64,000 bases of DNA from Sideroxyarcus sp. (GTDB taxonomy: Bacteria > Pseudomonadota > Gammaproteobacteria > Burkholderiales > Gallionellaceae). This document shows positions 53,500-62,553 of the stretch, one piece after another. Under the pieces are notes generated by a model. It saw only the letters and a program-made list of their open reading frames with translations. It was not told the origin of the DNA and searched no databases. Each line of letters opens with the position of its first letter. The stretch's first letter is position 1. The position numbers were made by a program, and so were the translations under genes. The stretch is taken from assembly GCA_030651895.1 (NCBI GenBank), contig JAUSBR010000002.1:62001-126000 (forward strand). The letters run 5' to 3'.

Positions 53500-56400
53500 T
53501 TATCCTCCCCGCGCAGCGCGCGATGCAGACATTCCACGACCACATCCTGCGTCTCCTCGTCCAGATCGGGATACATCGGCAGGCACAGTACGCGGTGCGA
53601 GATATCCGTCGCCACCGGCAGGTTGCCCGGCACGGACGAGGACAGGCCGCGGTAGACCGGGAACTCGCTGATCAGCGGATAGAAATAACGCCGCGCATAG
53701 ACGCCGCACTCGCGCATGCGCCGGTACAGCTCGTCGCGCGAGATCGGGAAGTCGTCCTCGATGAAGATGGGGAAGTAGGCGTAGTTGTAGCGGATGTCGT
53801 CCGGGATGGCGTGCATGCGGATGCCGCGCACCTCCTTGAGGATGGCGCGATAGCGCGCATCCACCTTCTTGCGCCGCTCCAGCGCATCGTCGATATATTG
53901 GAGTTGCAGCAGGCCGAACGCGGCCTGCACCTCGTTCATCTTGCCGTTGATACCGGGGCCGATCACCGTGACCTCGTCGGCGAAGCCGAAGTTCTTCAGG
54001 TAGTCGATGCGGTGCTTGGTCTTGGCATCGCGGCAGATGATGGCTCCGCCCTCGAAGGTGTTGAACACCTTGGTGGCGTGGAAACTGAGGATGGACATGT
54101 CGCCATACTCCAGCACCGAACGATTGCCATCCAGCCGCATGCCGAAGGTGTGCGCCGCGTCATAGATCACCTTGAGACCGTAGGTGTCGGCGATACGCTC
54201 GATCTCGTCCACCGCGCAGGGCACGCCGTACACGTGCACCGGCAGGATACCCGTGGTATGCGGCGTGATCGCCGCCTCGATCTTCTTCGGGTCCAGATTG
54301 AGCGTCACCGGATCGATGTCGACGAACACCGGCCTGATGCCGTTCCAGTCCAGCGCGTGGCTGCTCGCCACAAAACTATAAGGTGTAGTGATCACCTCGC
54401 CGGTCACGCGCAAGGCCTGCAAAGCCGTGACCAGCGCCAGGGTCGCGTTGGCGAAGAGCGAGATGTGCTCGACGCCGAGATATTTCGCCAGTTCCTGCTC
54501 CAGCTCCTGATGGTAGGGGCCGTTGTTGGTGAGTTGCTTGCTGTCCCATATCTTCTGCAGGTAGGGAATGAATTCTTCCAGTGGCGGCAACAGCGGCTGC
54601 GTGACGAAGATCGGTGACGATTTGTTCGGCTGTTTCATTGCTGCGTCTCCTGCATCGCTGTGCACACTCTCTTTCTGCACGCCCGCCTCGAATGCCTGCG
54701 CTGCGCCATCCGCACACCAGCGCCGCCACATGACGCGCAGCGCCTGCGCCAGCGATGCGGCAAGCAGTTCCGGCTGCGACATCGGCGAATCGGCGACGCG
54801 CTGGCGCAATCCCGCGCGCAAGACGGACAAGGCGGCAAGATCGCCCGCCAACGCCCGGCCTTTGCTGACGAATTCTTCAGCGTCATGGGCAACGAGCTCG
54901 TCGAGCCCGACATTGCCAAGGATGGATGCGCCCGAACGCGCGGCCGGCGTATCGCCCGCCAGCGTCAGGGTGGGCACACCCATCCACAGGGCGTGCAGCG
55001 TAGTGGTGCCGCCGCTGTAGGGGAAAGTATCCAGACTGATGTCCACCTGCTGATGCAGCGCCAGATAGTCCGCCATGCTGCAACGCTGTTTGAAGATCAG
55101 CCGGTCGCGCGCGATACCCTGTTCTGCAAACCACTTGCCCAATTTCTCTTCGCCCCCGTCCTGCGGCATGCCGGCCAGCAGCATCTTCGAGTCCGGCAAG
55201 GCCTGCAGCAGGCGCGCCCACAGCGCGATCACTTCCGGATTCAGCTTGCTCAGTCGGTTGAAGCTGCCGAAAGTCACATAGCCGTTCTTCAGCGCGGGCA
55301 GCTCGCCGGCGGCGGGCGCGTCCTTGCTCGGCAGGAACGGCACCGAGGCGGGCAGATGCACGATCTTCTCGGTGAACTGCTGTTCCATCGCCCCGCTCGG
55401 CACCAGGCCGCGGTCGGTGAGGTAATAGTCCATGGCGCGCAGGCCGGTGGTGCAGGGATAGCCGATCCAGCTCGCCTGCACCGGCGCGGGTTTTCTGGCG
55501 AAGGTCAGCAGGCGGTTGCGCGCGGTATGGCCGGACAGGTCGATCAGGATGTCGATGCCGTCGGTGCGGATCTGCTCGGCCAGTTCGGCATCGCTCAGCG
55601 CGACCACAGACTGCCAGTGCGCAAAGTGGCCGCGCAGGCGCTTGCTGGTGTCGTCGTCGATGATGTGATTGGAGTAGGCATACAGTTCCAGTTGCAGATG
55701 CCCGTCAAGACCCGACAATATCGGCTCGATATAGGTCGCCACCACGTGGCTGCGCAGGTCGCCCGAAACGAAACCGACGCGCAGCTTGCGCTCCGCCTCG
55801 CGGGAATTGCTGAATTCCGGCACGGTTGCGCGGAACGGTGCCTCGTAGCGCTCGCCGAAACGGCGATGTTCCTCAAACAATTCATCCGCCGCCACGCCGG
55901 AACTCTGCGCCAGACAGAACAGCAGATTGCTGAAGGCGACCGCATTGTCGGGTTGTTTGTCGAGCACACGGCGGAAACTGGCCACCGCTTCCTGCAAGCG
56001 ACCCTGTTCGTGCAGGATGCCGCCGAGGTTGGCATGCGTCTCCGCCAGATCGGGGCGCAGTGACATTGCGCGCAGACAGCTCACTTCGGCCTCATCCAGC
56101 CGGCCCAGTGCCTTGAGCGTGAGCGCCAGATTGCCGTTGGCTGCATAGCCTTCAGGATCAAGCTTCAGCGCCCTGCGGCATACATTCTCGGCCTCTTGCG
56201 CGCGGCCCATGTCGTTCAGGATGCCGCCCAGATTGCCCAAGGCATCGGCATAGTTTGGATTGAGCTTCAGCGCCTGGCGGCAGCTGGCTTCGGCCTCCTT
56301 GAAGCGACCCAACCGCTGTAGCGAAGCGGCCAGATTGCTGTGTGCCGTGGCGAAACCCGACTTGAGTTTCACCGCATGGCGGAAGCTGGCGACCGCCTCG

Positions 56401-57110
56401 GCATGCCGCCCGAGATCGCTCAGGACGATACCGAGATTGTTGTGCGCCTCGGCATCCTTGGGCGACAGCGCGGTCGCTTTCTGCATCGGCGCCAGAGCCT
56501 CCGCATTGCGCCCCAACTGGCTGAGCACCACACCCAACATCTTCCAGCCTGCCCAGTGCTGCGGATAACGCAGTGTCAGCGATTGCGCCTGCTCTGCGAC
56601 CTCGGCATAGCGCCCCTTGTTGAAAGTGTCTTCCAGTTGCTTGAGTTCTTTGGCGTCGGGGACTTTATTGTTTTGCGGAGCCGGCTGCCGGACGCCGTTC
56701 CCGGAGGTCGCCGGGTTTTGCTTCCCGACTCCCAGCCGCGCTTTCAGCGTCTCTACCTGCTCGCCCTGCAACCCCTGCTGCTCGGCCAATGCCAGCACCT
56801 GGCGCGCGGTGTCTTCCTGCCCGGTCTGCGCCAGTGCATCGATATAACTCAGCCAGTATTGGCCCTGTGCCGGATCGGCATCGAGGGCGTTATTGAAATA
56901 GCCCAGCGCGGCATCCGTCTGTTGCGCCTGCATCGCCAGCAATCCAAGATTGTGGTTGGCCGGTGCGTGGCGCGGATCCAGTTGCAGGATCATGCGGTAC
57001 AACTCGTCGGCCTTTTGCGTCTGGCCGGCCTGGTGTTGTGCGACGGCGAGACCGAAGGCCTCATCTATCGCCTGCGCGACATCCTGCTGCGGTGGAGTAC
57101 TGGTCGTCAT
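53496..57110 (-). CDS. Fusion: TPR-GT41 protein glycosyltransferase + VioA-like sugar aminotransferase
   Basis: A 1204-residue fusion. Residues about 15-400 are tetratricopeptide repeats (for example DAEAHNNLGIVLSDLGRHAEAV). Residues about 435-810 form a GT41 domain with the catalytic loop DLSGHTARNRLLTF, FNRLSK and DTFPYSGGTTTLHALWMGVP. Residues 825-1204 are a complete DegT/DnrJ/EryC1/StrS aminotransferase: VTQPLLP, LTNNGPYHQELE, VYDAAHTFG-type VIYDAAHTFG and the PLP-lysine SFHATKVFNTFEGG. These resemble VioA, which makes dTDP-4-amino-4,6-dideoxyglucose. An internal AGGAG and ATG (54638) mark the joint. It lies 56 bases after fliE and overlaps the methyltransferase by ATGA. Confidence 0.92.
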   Translation of the reverse strand: MTTSTPPQQDVAQAIDEAFGLAVAQHQAGQTQKADELYRMILQLDPRHAPANHNLGLLAMQAQQTDAALGYFNNALDADPAQGQYWLSYIDALAQTGQEDTARQVLALAEQQGLQGEQVETLKARLGVGKQNPATSGNGVRQPAPQNNKVPDAKELKQLEDTFNKGRYAEVAEQAQSLTLRYPQHWAGWKMLGVVLSQLGRNAEALAPMQKATALSPKDAEAHNNLGIVLSDLGRHAEAVASFRHAVKLKSGFATAHSNLAASLQRLGRFKEAEASCRQALKLNPNYADALGNLGGILNDMGRAQEAENVCRRALKLDPEGYAANGNLALTLKALGRLDEAEVSCLRAMSLRPDLAETHANLGGILHEQGRLQEAVASFRRVLDKQPDNAVAFSNLLFCLAQSSGVAADELFEEHRRFGERYEAPFRATVPEFSNSREAERKLRVGFVSGDLRSHVVATYIEPILSGLDGHLQLELYAYSNHIIDDDTSKRLRGHFAHWQSVVALSDAELAEQIRTDGIDILIDLSGHTARNRLLTFARKPAPVQASWIGYPCTTGLRAMDYYLTDRGLVPSGAMEQQFTEKIVHLPASVPFLPSKDAPAAGELPALKNGYVTFGSFNRLSKLNPEVIALWARLLQALPDSKMLLAGMPQDGGEEKLGKWFAEQGIARDRLIFKQRCSMADYLALHQQVDISLDTFPYSGGTTTLHALWMGVPTLTLAGDTPAARSGASILGNVGLDELVAHDAEEFVSKGRALAGDLAALSVLRAGLRQRVADSPMSQPELLAASLAQALRVMWRRWCADGAAQAFEAGVQKESVHSDAGDAAMKQPNKSSPIFVTQPLLPPLEEFIPYLQKIWDSKQLTNNGPYHQELEQELAKYLGVEHISLFANATLALVTALQALRVTGEVITTPYSFVASSHALDWNGIRPVFVDIDPVTLNLDPKKIEAAITPHTTGILPVHVYGVPCAVDEIERIADTYGLKVIYDAAHTFGMRLDGNRSVLEYGDMSILSFHATKVFNTFEGGAIICRDAKTKHRIDYLKNFGFADEVTVIGPGINGKMNEVQAAFGLLQLQYIDDALERRKKVDARYRAILKEVRGIRMHAIPDDIRYNYAYFPIFIEDDFPISRDELYRRMRECGVYARRYFYPLISEFPVYRGLSSSVPGNLPVATDISHRVLCLPMYPDLDEETQDVVVECLHRALRGEDK
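54636..54651 (-). promoter_or_regulatory. Internal Shine-Dalgarno and ATG at the fusion junction
   Basis: AGGAG (54651-54647) lies 8 bases before ATG 54638, in frame at residue 825 of the fused gene, exactly where a stand-alone aminotransferase would begin (MKQPNKSSPIFVTQP). It could allow separate synthesis of a 380-residue aminotransferase. Confidence 0.55.
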
Positions 57111-57166
57111 AGGGCCTTTTCCGAAAGCTGCGGAGCTTCACTCGCGCATGTTCAGGGGATCGTCGC

Positions 57167-57496
57167 TCACACCTGCATGTTCATGATGTCGTTGTAGGCG
57201 GACACCACCTTGTTGCGCACCTGCACGGCCGTCTGGAACGAGATACTAGCCTTTTGCATGGCGATCATGGTATCTGAAAGACTGACTTTGTCGTCCCCCA
57301 GCACGAAAGCCTCCTGCATCGCCTGGGCCTGGCGCTGGGTCTGGTTGACACCGTCCAGCGACGATTTCAGCACATTGGCGAAGTCCACCCCGCCGCTGGC
57401 TGCGGTCGGCGCCTGTGCCGGCTGTCCCTGTGCCGCCGCCATCGCGGCGCGCATCTGACTCAACAGGCTATCCACATTGCTCACATTCATACTCAT
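57167..57496 (-). CDS. fliE: Flagellar hook-basal body protein FliE
   Basis: A 109-residue export-junction/MS-ring-rod adaptor protein. The N-terminal half is variable and Ala-rich; the C-terminal half has FANVLKSSLDGVNQTQRQAQAM, FVLGDDKVSLSDTMIAMQKAS and NKVVSAYNDIMNMQV, the family core (last residues about 90-109). GGAGG lies 6 bases before the ATG at 57496. It is divergent from fliFGHIJK and co-directional with the glycan island, which it may help to transcribe. Confidence 0.95.
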   Translation of the reverse strand: MSMNVSNVDSLLSQMRAAMAAAQGQPAQAPTAASGGVDFANVLKSSLDGVNQTQRQAQAMQEAFVLGDDKVSLSDTMIAMQKASISFQTAVQVRNKVVSAYNDIMNMQV

Positions 57497-57519
57497 GGCA
57501 CACCTCCGTAAATCAATAA

Positions 57520-57644
57520 CTCGCTTTGCGAGAACCTCCTGTACCCCTCGCCCCTATGGGACGGGGGGTGAACAAGGGATTTCGTGGAGCATGCTCCACG
57601 CCTTGTGAACGGTTTCGGCTTTGCCGAAACGCGCCCTGCAAGGG
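57520..57644. repeat. Mosaic of palindromes between fliE and fliF
   Basis: Five stem-loops stand in tandem: CTCGC-TTT-GCGAG (57520-57532), ACCCC..CCC-CTAT-GGG..GGGGT (57543-57569), the perfect 18-base palindrome CGTGGAGCATGCTCCACG (57583-57600), GTTTCGGC-TTT-GCCGAAAC (57612-57630) and CCCT-GCA-AGGG (57634-57644). This is the layout of a dispersed intergenic repeat, not of a gene. Confidence 0.75.
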
Positions 57645-57826
57645 AGAGAACGGATGGCCTGCTCTGCCGTCCGTTATCCATGGCGGCCACTGTACGCGCG
57701 CGGGCAAGCCTTCTAGGACCGGAAAAGCGCCCGAATTCCCCCGCTTTTCGGCCTACCGAACTTGTCCGGCGGGCAGATAATGCCCAGCATGAGGGATTGA
57801 CCCTTGTTACAACCGGGTAGAAAAGC
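57645..57826. other. Remainder of the fliE-fliF intergenic region
   Basis: With the repeat, 330 bases separate fliE and fliF. This part holds an inverted repeat AAAAGCG/CGCTTTT within 57719-57751, and GGGCA-GATAA-TGCCC (57771-57785) containing GATAATGCCCAGCATGA (57776-57792), which is nearly identical to a motif before the diguanylate cyclase gene. No convincing sigma-54 or FliA promoter was found. Confidence 0.5.
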
Positions 57827-59461
57827 ATGGCTGATACCGACACCAATATGAACCCATCGCTGGCCCGCATGCTGTTCGGCATGCCCAGTCAGCAGAAACT
57901 CGGCCTTATCGTGGCCGTGGCTTCCACGGTCGCACTTCTGGCCGGCCTGTTCATGTGGGGGCAGACCCCCGACTACCGCGTGCTCTACGCCAACATGTCC
58001 GAGCGCGACGGCGGCGCGGTCATCGAGGCACTGCAACAGCAGAACGTCCCCTACAAGTTCTCCGAAGGCGGCACCCTGATGGTCCCCGCCGACAAGGTGC
58101 ACGAGATGCGCCTGCAGATGGCCGCCAAGGGCCTGCCCAAGGGCGGCGCGGTCGGCTTCGAATTGATGGAGAACCAGAAATTCGGCACCAGCCAATTCCT
58201 CGAACAGGTCAATTACCAGCGTGCGCTGGAAGGCGAACTGGCACGCTCGGTCGAGACCATGGCCTCGGTCGCCAGCGCCCGCGTGCATCTGGCCATCCCC
58301 AAACCGACCGTGTTCGCGCGCGAACAGCAGAAACCCAGCGCCTCGGTGGTACTGGCCCTGCATGCCGGCCGTTCGCTCGAAGCCGGGCAGGTCAGCTCCA
58401 TCGTGCACCTGATCTCCAGCAGCGTACCCAACATGCCGTCGCAGGCCGTCACCGTGGTCGACCAGAGCGGCACCCTGCTGAGTTCCGCCCGCAGCGGCGC
58501 TTCCGAACAACTGATGGACGCCACCCAGCTCAAATACGTGCGCCAGATCGAGCAAGACTACGTCAAGCGCATCGAAGACATCCTGATCCCGATCACCGGC
58601 GCGCAGAACGTGCGCGCACAGGTCACTGCCAACCTCGATTTCTCGCAGACCGAGCAGACCGCCGAGATCTACAAGCCCAACCAGCCGCCCAACCAGGCCG
58701 CCGTGCGCAGCCTGCAGACACTGGAAACGACCAACGGCTCGACCACCACGGGCGGCGTACCCGGTGCTTTGTCCAACCAACCGCCGGTCCCGGCCACCGC
58801 CCCCATCACCACACCGGCCGCGACCGCCGCGCCGGGAACCGCGACCGCGCCGACCAACGCGCACAAGGAACTGACCACCAACTACGAAGTGGACCGCACC
58901 ATCCAGCACACCAAGACGCCGACGGGCAGCATCCAGCGCCTGTCCATCGCCGTGGTGGTGAACAACCCGTCCAGCACCGACAAGGACGGCAAAGTCACTT
59001 CGCGCCCCTACACCGATGCCGAGAAAGCGCAGATCACCGCACTGGTGAAAGAGACCGTCGGCTTCGACGAGAAACGCGGCGACAGCCTCAACCTGCTCAA
59101 CAGCGCCTTCAACAACGAACAGGTCGTGATCCCGGAGACACCGATCTGGAAACAGCCGGATACCATCGCGACGGCCAAGGACATCTTCAAGTTCCTGCTG
59201 ATCTCGGGCGGCATCGCCTTCCTTTTGTTCGGCGTGATCAAACCCGCGTTCAAAACCATTGTCGAACAGAGTGCGGCGCAGGAAGAGGCCTGGGCGATGC
59301 CGCACCAGGCCGCACACCACGCGGGCGGCGCGACCGGACAATACGCGGCGCAGCAGGCTTCCACCTCCTACGAGGACAACCTGCAGCTCGCCAAACAACT
59401 GGCCAAGGACGACCCCAAGATCGTCGCCACGGTGGTCAAGGAATGGGTGAATAAAGAATGA
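57827..59461 (+). CDS. fliF: Flagellar MS-ring protein FliF
   Basis: A 544-residue inner-membrane ring protein with two transmembrane helices: LGLIVAVASTVALLAGLFMWG (about 26-46) and FLLISGGIAFLLFGVIKPAF (about 455-475). Between them lie the ring-building motifs (DYRVLYANMSERDGGAVIEAL, RVHLAIPKPTVFAREQ, SASVVLALHAGRSLE). An Ala/Thr/Pro-rich insert occurs near 300-345. The C-terminal tail (NLQLAKQLAKDDPKIVATVVKEWVN region) binds FliG. It overlaps fliG by ATGA. Confidence 0.97.
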   Translation: MADTDTNMNPSLARMLFGMPSQQKLGLIVAVASTVALLAGLFMWGQTPDYRVLYANMSERDGGAVIEALQQQNVPYKFSEGGTLMVPADKVHEMRLQMAAKGLPKGGAVGFELMENQKFGTSQFLEQVNYQRALEGELARSVETMASVASARVHLAIPKPTVFAREQQKPSASVVLALHAGRSLEAGQVSSIVHLISSSVPNMPSQAVTVVDQSGTLLSSARSGASEQLMDATQLKYVRQIEQDYVKRIEDILIPITGAQNVRAQVTANLDFSQTEQTAEIYKPNQPPNQAAVRSLQTLETTNGSTTTGGVPGALSNQPPVPATAPITTPAATAAPGTATAPTNAHKELTTNYEVDRTIQHTKTPTGSIQRLSIAVVVNNPSSTDKDGKVTSRPYTDAEKAQITALVKETVGFDEKRGDSLNLLNSAFNNEQVVIPETPIWKQPDTIATAKDIFKFLLISGGIAFLLFGVIKPAFKTIVEQSAAQEEAWAMPHQAAHHAGGATGQYAAQQASTSYEDNLQLAKQLAKDDPKIVATVVKEWVNKE

Positions 59462-60447
59462 GCGAAGAAGGCATAAACAAGAGCGCGATCCTGCTCATGA
59501 CGCTGGGTGCCAACGAGGCTGCCGACGTGATGAAATATCTGGAGCCCAAGGAAGTGCAGAAGATCAGCGCCGCAATGGTCTCGCTGAAGAACCTGTCGCG
59601 CGACCACATCACCGAAGTGTTCGACGAGTTCCACCAGCTCGCCTCGGAAAAGACCACCATCGGCATGGATTCCAGCGAATACATCCGCGACATGCTGACC
59701 CAGGCGCTGGGCGACGACAAGGCCGCCGGCCTGCTCGACCGCATCCTGCACAACAGCGACACCAGCGGCATCGAGAGTCTGAAGTGGATGGAACCCTCCT
59801 CCGTCGCCGACCTGATCGCCAACGAACACCCGCAGATCATCGCCACCATCATGGTGCATCTGGAACCGGACCAGGCCGCCAGCGTGATGGCACTGCTGAC
59901 CGAGCGCGTACGCAACGACGTGATGCTGCGCATCGCCACCCTGGACAGCGTGCAACCGACCGCCCTGCAGGAGCTGAACGACGTGCTGGTCAAACTGCTG
60001 GCCGGCAACGCCGTCGGCAAGAAGAGCATTCGCGGCGGCATCAAGACCGCCGCCGAGATCCTCAACTACATGGGCAACCAGGAAGCCGTGCTGGAATCGG
60101 TGCGCACCCACGATGCCGAGCTTGCGCAGAAGATGATGGACGAGATGTTCGTGTTCGAGGACCTGCTCGAGGTCGAGGACCGCGGCATCCAGCTGGTGCT
60201 GCGCGAAGTGCAGTCCGAATCGCTCATCGTCGCGCTCAAGGGCGCCAGCGAGGAACTGCGCGAGAAGGTATTCAAAAACATGTCGCAACGCGCCGCCGAG
60301 ATGCTGCGCGAAGACCTGGAATCCAAGGGCCCGGTCAAACTCAGCGACGTGGAAGCCGAGCAGAAGGAGATCCTCAAGATCGTGCGCCGTCTGGCCGACG
60401 AAGGTCAGGTCGTGATCGGCGGCAAGGGCGAGGAAGCGTATGTCTGA
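59458..60447 (+). CDS. fliG: Flagellar motor switch protein FliG
   Basis: A 329-residue switch protein. The N-terminal domain binds FliF (NKSAILLMTLGANEAADVMKYL). The middle domain has the EHPQ motif (NEHPQIIATIMVHLEPDQAA). The C-terminal torque domain has FVFEDLLEVEDRGIQLVLREV and charged residues KGASEELREKVFKNMSQRAAEMLREDLE (about 262-289). Start overlaps fliF by ATGA; end overlaps fliH by 8 bases. Confidence 0.97.
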   Translation: MSEEGINKSAILLMTLGANEAADVMKYLEPKEVQKISAAMVSLKNLSRDHITEVFDEFHQLASEKTTIGMDSSEYIRDMLTQALGDDKAAGLLDRILHNSDTSGIESLKWMEPSSVADLIANEHPQIIATIMVHLEPDQAASVMALLTERVRNDVMLRIATLDSVQPTALQELNDVLVKLLAGNAVGKKSIRGGIKTAAEILNYMGNQEAVLESVRTHDAELAQKMMDEMFVFEDLLEVEDRGIQLVLREVQSESLIVALKGASEELREKVFKNMSQRAAEMLREDLESKGPVKLSDVEAEQKEILKIVRRLADEGQVVIGGKGEEAYV

Positions 60448-61051
60448 TGTCGTCACAGCGCCGGAGAAACTCACCGCCTGGCAACGCTGGGAACTGCCCA
60501 ACTTCGAGGCAGGCGCATTGGCGAACACGGGCGGCGTACCGCTGCCCACCGCTTCGCAACTCGAGGAGATAGAAAAACTGGCGCGCGACGAAGGCTACCG
60601 CAATGGCTACGCCGAGGGCATGCAGAAGGCCTTGCAGGAGAACCAGCGGCTGGCCGCACTGATCGACGCGCTGTCGAAACAGGCGGACGAGCAAGTCGCC
60701 CAGGAACTGCTCGGACTGTCGCTGGATATCGCGCGGCAGATGCTGCACCAGGCATTGAAGGTGAACCCGGAACTGCTGCTCGGCGTGGTGCGCGAGGCCA
60801 TCGGCACGCTGCCGCACTTCAACCAGGGCGCGCATCTGGTGCTGCATCCGGACGATGCCGCGCTGGTGCGCGAGCGCATGGGCGAACAACTGACCCATTC
60901 CGGCTGGAAGATTTTCGAGGACGACCGCATCGAACGCGGCGGCGCGCGCATCGAGACCGCCAACAGCCAGATCGACGCCACGCTGGAGTCGCGCTGGGAC
61001 CGCGTGGTTGCGGCATTGGGGCAGGATAATTCATGGATGGTAAAAGAATGA
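60440..61051 (+). CDS. fliH: Flagellar assembly protein FliH
   Basis: A 203-residue regulator of the FliI ATPase in the flagellar export apparatus. The N-terminal part has [10 protein letters not shown], followed by the helical stretch [20 protein letters not shown] and the C-terminal FliI-binding domain ([23 protein letters not shown] near the end). It overlaps fliG by 8 bases and fliI by ATGA. Confidence 0.94.
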   Translation: MSDVVTAPEKLTAWQRWELPNFEAGALANTGGVPLPTASQLEEIEKLARDEGYRNGYAEGMQKALQENQRLAALIDALSKQADEQVAQELLGLSLDIARQMLHQALKVNPELLLGVVREAIGTLPHFNQGAHLVLHPDDAALVRERMGEQLTHSGWKIFEDDRIERGGARIETANSQIDATLESRWDRVVAALGQDNSWMVKE

Positions 61052-62544
61052 ACAACAGCCCTGACAGCATTGCGCAAAATCCTCCGCTCAGCGAAGGGCT
61101 GTCGGAGGTTGCTCCCGCAAACGGCCGCGCTGCGGTAACGAGTCGCAACCTCCACCACCAGACCTGGCAGAACGTGCTGCATCTGAACCGCGACCTGGTC
61201 GCGCAGAGCAGCCCTTTGCTGGTGAGCGGACGCCTGACCAAAGTCACCGGCCTGGTGATGGAAGCGGTCGGCCTGCGCATGGCGGTGGGCAGTACCTGCT
61301 GGATAGAATTGCCGAACAACCGCATCGAGGCGGAAGTCGTCGGCTTCGCCGGCGACAGACTGTTCCTGATGCCGGAGAACGATGTGCAGGGTCTGGTGCC
61401 CGGCGCGCGCGTGACACCCGCCGAACCGCTGCGCACCCCCGCCACCCTCGACCAACCGCAACTGCCGCGCCGCCGCACTTCCGATCTGGCGCGCCACCTG
61501 CCGGTGGGCGAACACCTGCTCGGCCGCGTGCTCGACGGCGCCGGCCGCCCGCTCGACCAGTTCGGCCCGTTGCTGGAAGGCAAGACTGCCCCGCTGCAAA
61601 GCCGCCCCATCAATCCACTCGACCGCGCCGCGATCAAGGACGCACTCGATGTCGGCGTGCGCGCCATCAACAGTCTGCTCACCGTCGGCCGCGGCCAGCG
61701 CATGGGCCTGTTCGCCGGTTCCGGCGTCGGCAAGAGCGTGCTGCTCGGCATGATGGCGCGCTACACCAGCGCTGACGTGATCGTGGTCGGTCTGATCGGC
61801 GAACGCGGCCGCGAAGTGAAGGAATTCATCACCGACATCCTCGGCAAGGAAGGCATGAAACGTTCGGTGGTGGTTGCCGCCCCGGCCGACACCAGCCCGC
61901 TGATGCGCCTGCAGGGCGCGGCCTACGCCACCACCATCGCCGAATATTTCCGCGACCAGGGCAAGAACGTGCTGCTGATCATGGACTCGCTCACCCGCTA
62001 CGCCATGGCGCAGCGCGAGATCGCGCTGGCCATCGGCGAGCCGCCCGCGACCAAAGGTTATCCGCCCTCCGTGTTCGCCAAGCTGCCGCAACTGGTGGAG
62101 CGCGCCGGCAACGGCGCCGAAGGCGGCGGCTCCATCACTGCGTTCTATACCGTACTGACCGAAGGCGACGACCAGCAGGACCCGATCGCCGATTCCGCGC
62201 GCGCGATCTTGGATGGCCATATCGTGCTGTCGCGCCGCCTCGCCGAACAGGGCCACTACCCGGCCATCGACATCGAGGCGTCGATCAGCCGCGCGATGAA
62301 CCATCTTGTCAGCCCGGAACATTTCCAGCAGGTGCAACGTTTCAAGCATCTGTATGCGCACTACCAGCGCAACCACGACCTCATCAGCGTCGGCGCCTAC
62401 GTGCAGGGCAGCGACCCTTTGCTCGACAGGGCTATCGCGCTGTATCCGCACATGGAACATTTCCTGAAACAGGGAATGTACGAATCAGAGGCATATACTG
62501 CCAGTATGGGAAAGTTCTCCGAACTGTTCCCGAACGAAGGTTGA
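61048..62544 (+). CDS. fliI: Flagellum-specific ATP synthase FliI
   Basis: A 498-residue export ATPase related to F1-beta. Walker A is [15 protein letters not shown], the Walker B region is [21 protein letters not shown], with [10 protein letters not shown] between them. The N-terminal 40 residues are atypical: residues about 12-36 are encoded by palindromic DNA (61081-61153) in frame, and the conserved part starts at about residue 38. ATG 61048 overlaps the fliH stop by ATGA; an ATG at 61033 is also in frame. It is followed by fliJ after 9 bases. Confidence 0.95.
   Translation: MNNSPDSIAQNPPLSEGLSEVAPANGRAAVTSRNLHHQTWQNVLHLNRDLVAQSSPLLVSGRLTKVTGLVMEAVGLRMAVGSTCWIELPNNRIEAEVVGFAGDRLFLMPENDVQGLVPGARVTPAEPLRTPATLDQPQLPRRRTSDLARHLPVGEHLLGRVLDGAGRPLDQFGPLLEGKTAPLQSRPINPLDRAAIKDALDVGVRAINSLLTVGRGQRMGLFAGSGVGKSVLLGMMARYTSADVIVVGLIGERGREVKEFITDILGKEGMKRSVVVAAPADTSPLMRLQGAAYATTIAEYFRDQGKNVLLIMDSLTRYAMAQREIALAIGEPPATKGYPPSVFAKLPQLVERAGNGAEGGGSITAFYTVLTEGDDQQDPIADSARAILDGHIVLSRRLAEQGHYPAIDIEASISRAMNHLVSPEHFQQVQRFKHLYAHYQRNHDLISVGAYVQGSDPLLDRAIALYPHMEHFLKQGMYESEAYTASMGKFSELFPNEG
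61081..61153. repeat. Palindromic element inside the 5' end of fliI
   Basis: CCTCCG-CT-CAGC-GAAGG-GCTG-T-CGGAGG forms a stem-loop at 61081-61108. It overlaps a second inverted repeat, GGAGGTTGC (61104-61112) with GCAACCTCC (61145-61153), which encloses CCGCA/TGCGG. The whole element is read in frame as fliI residues about 12-36. Confidence 0.65.
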
Positions 62545-62553
62545 TGAACAAAG

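Noticed and set aside
57713-59398. Minus-strand open frame of 561 codons opposite fliF
   Set aside because: Its Gly/Val/Asp-rich composition is typical of the complement of a GC-rich gene, and fliF is unambiguous on the other strand.
60607-62460. Minus-strand open frame of 617 codons opposite fliH and fliI
   Set aside because: Antisense shadow; FliI Walker motifs and overlapping starts fix the plus strand as coding.
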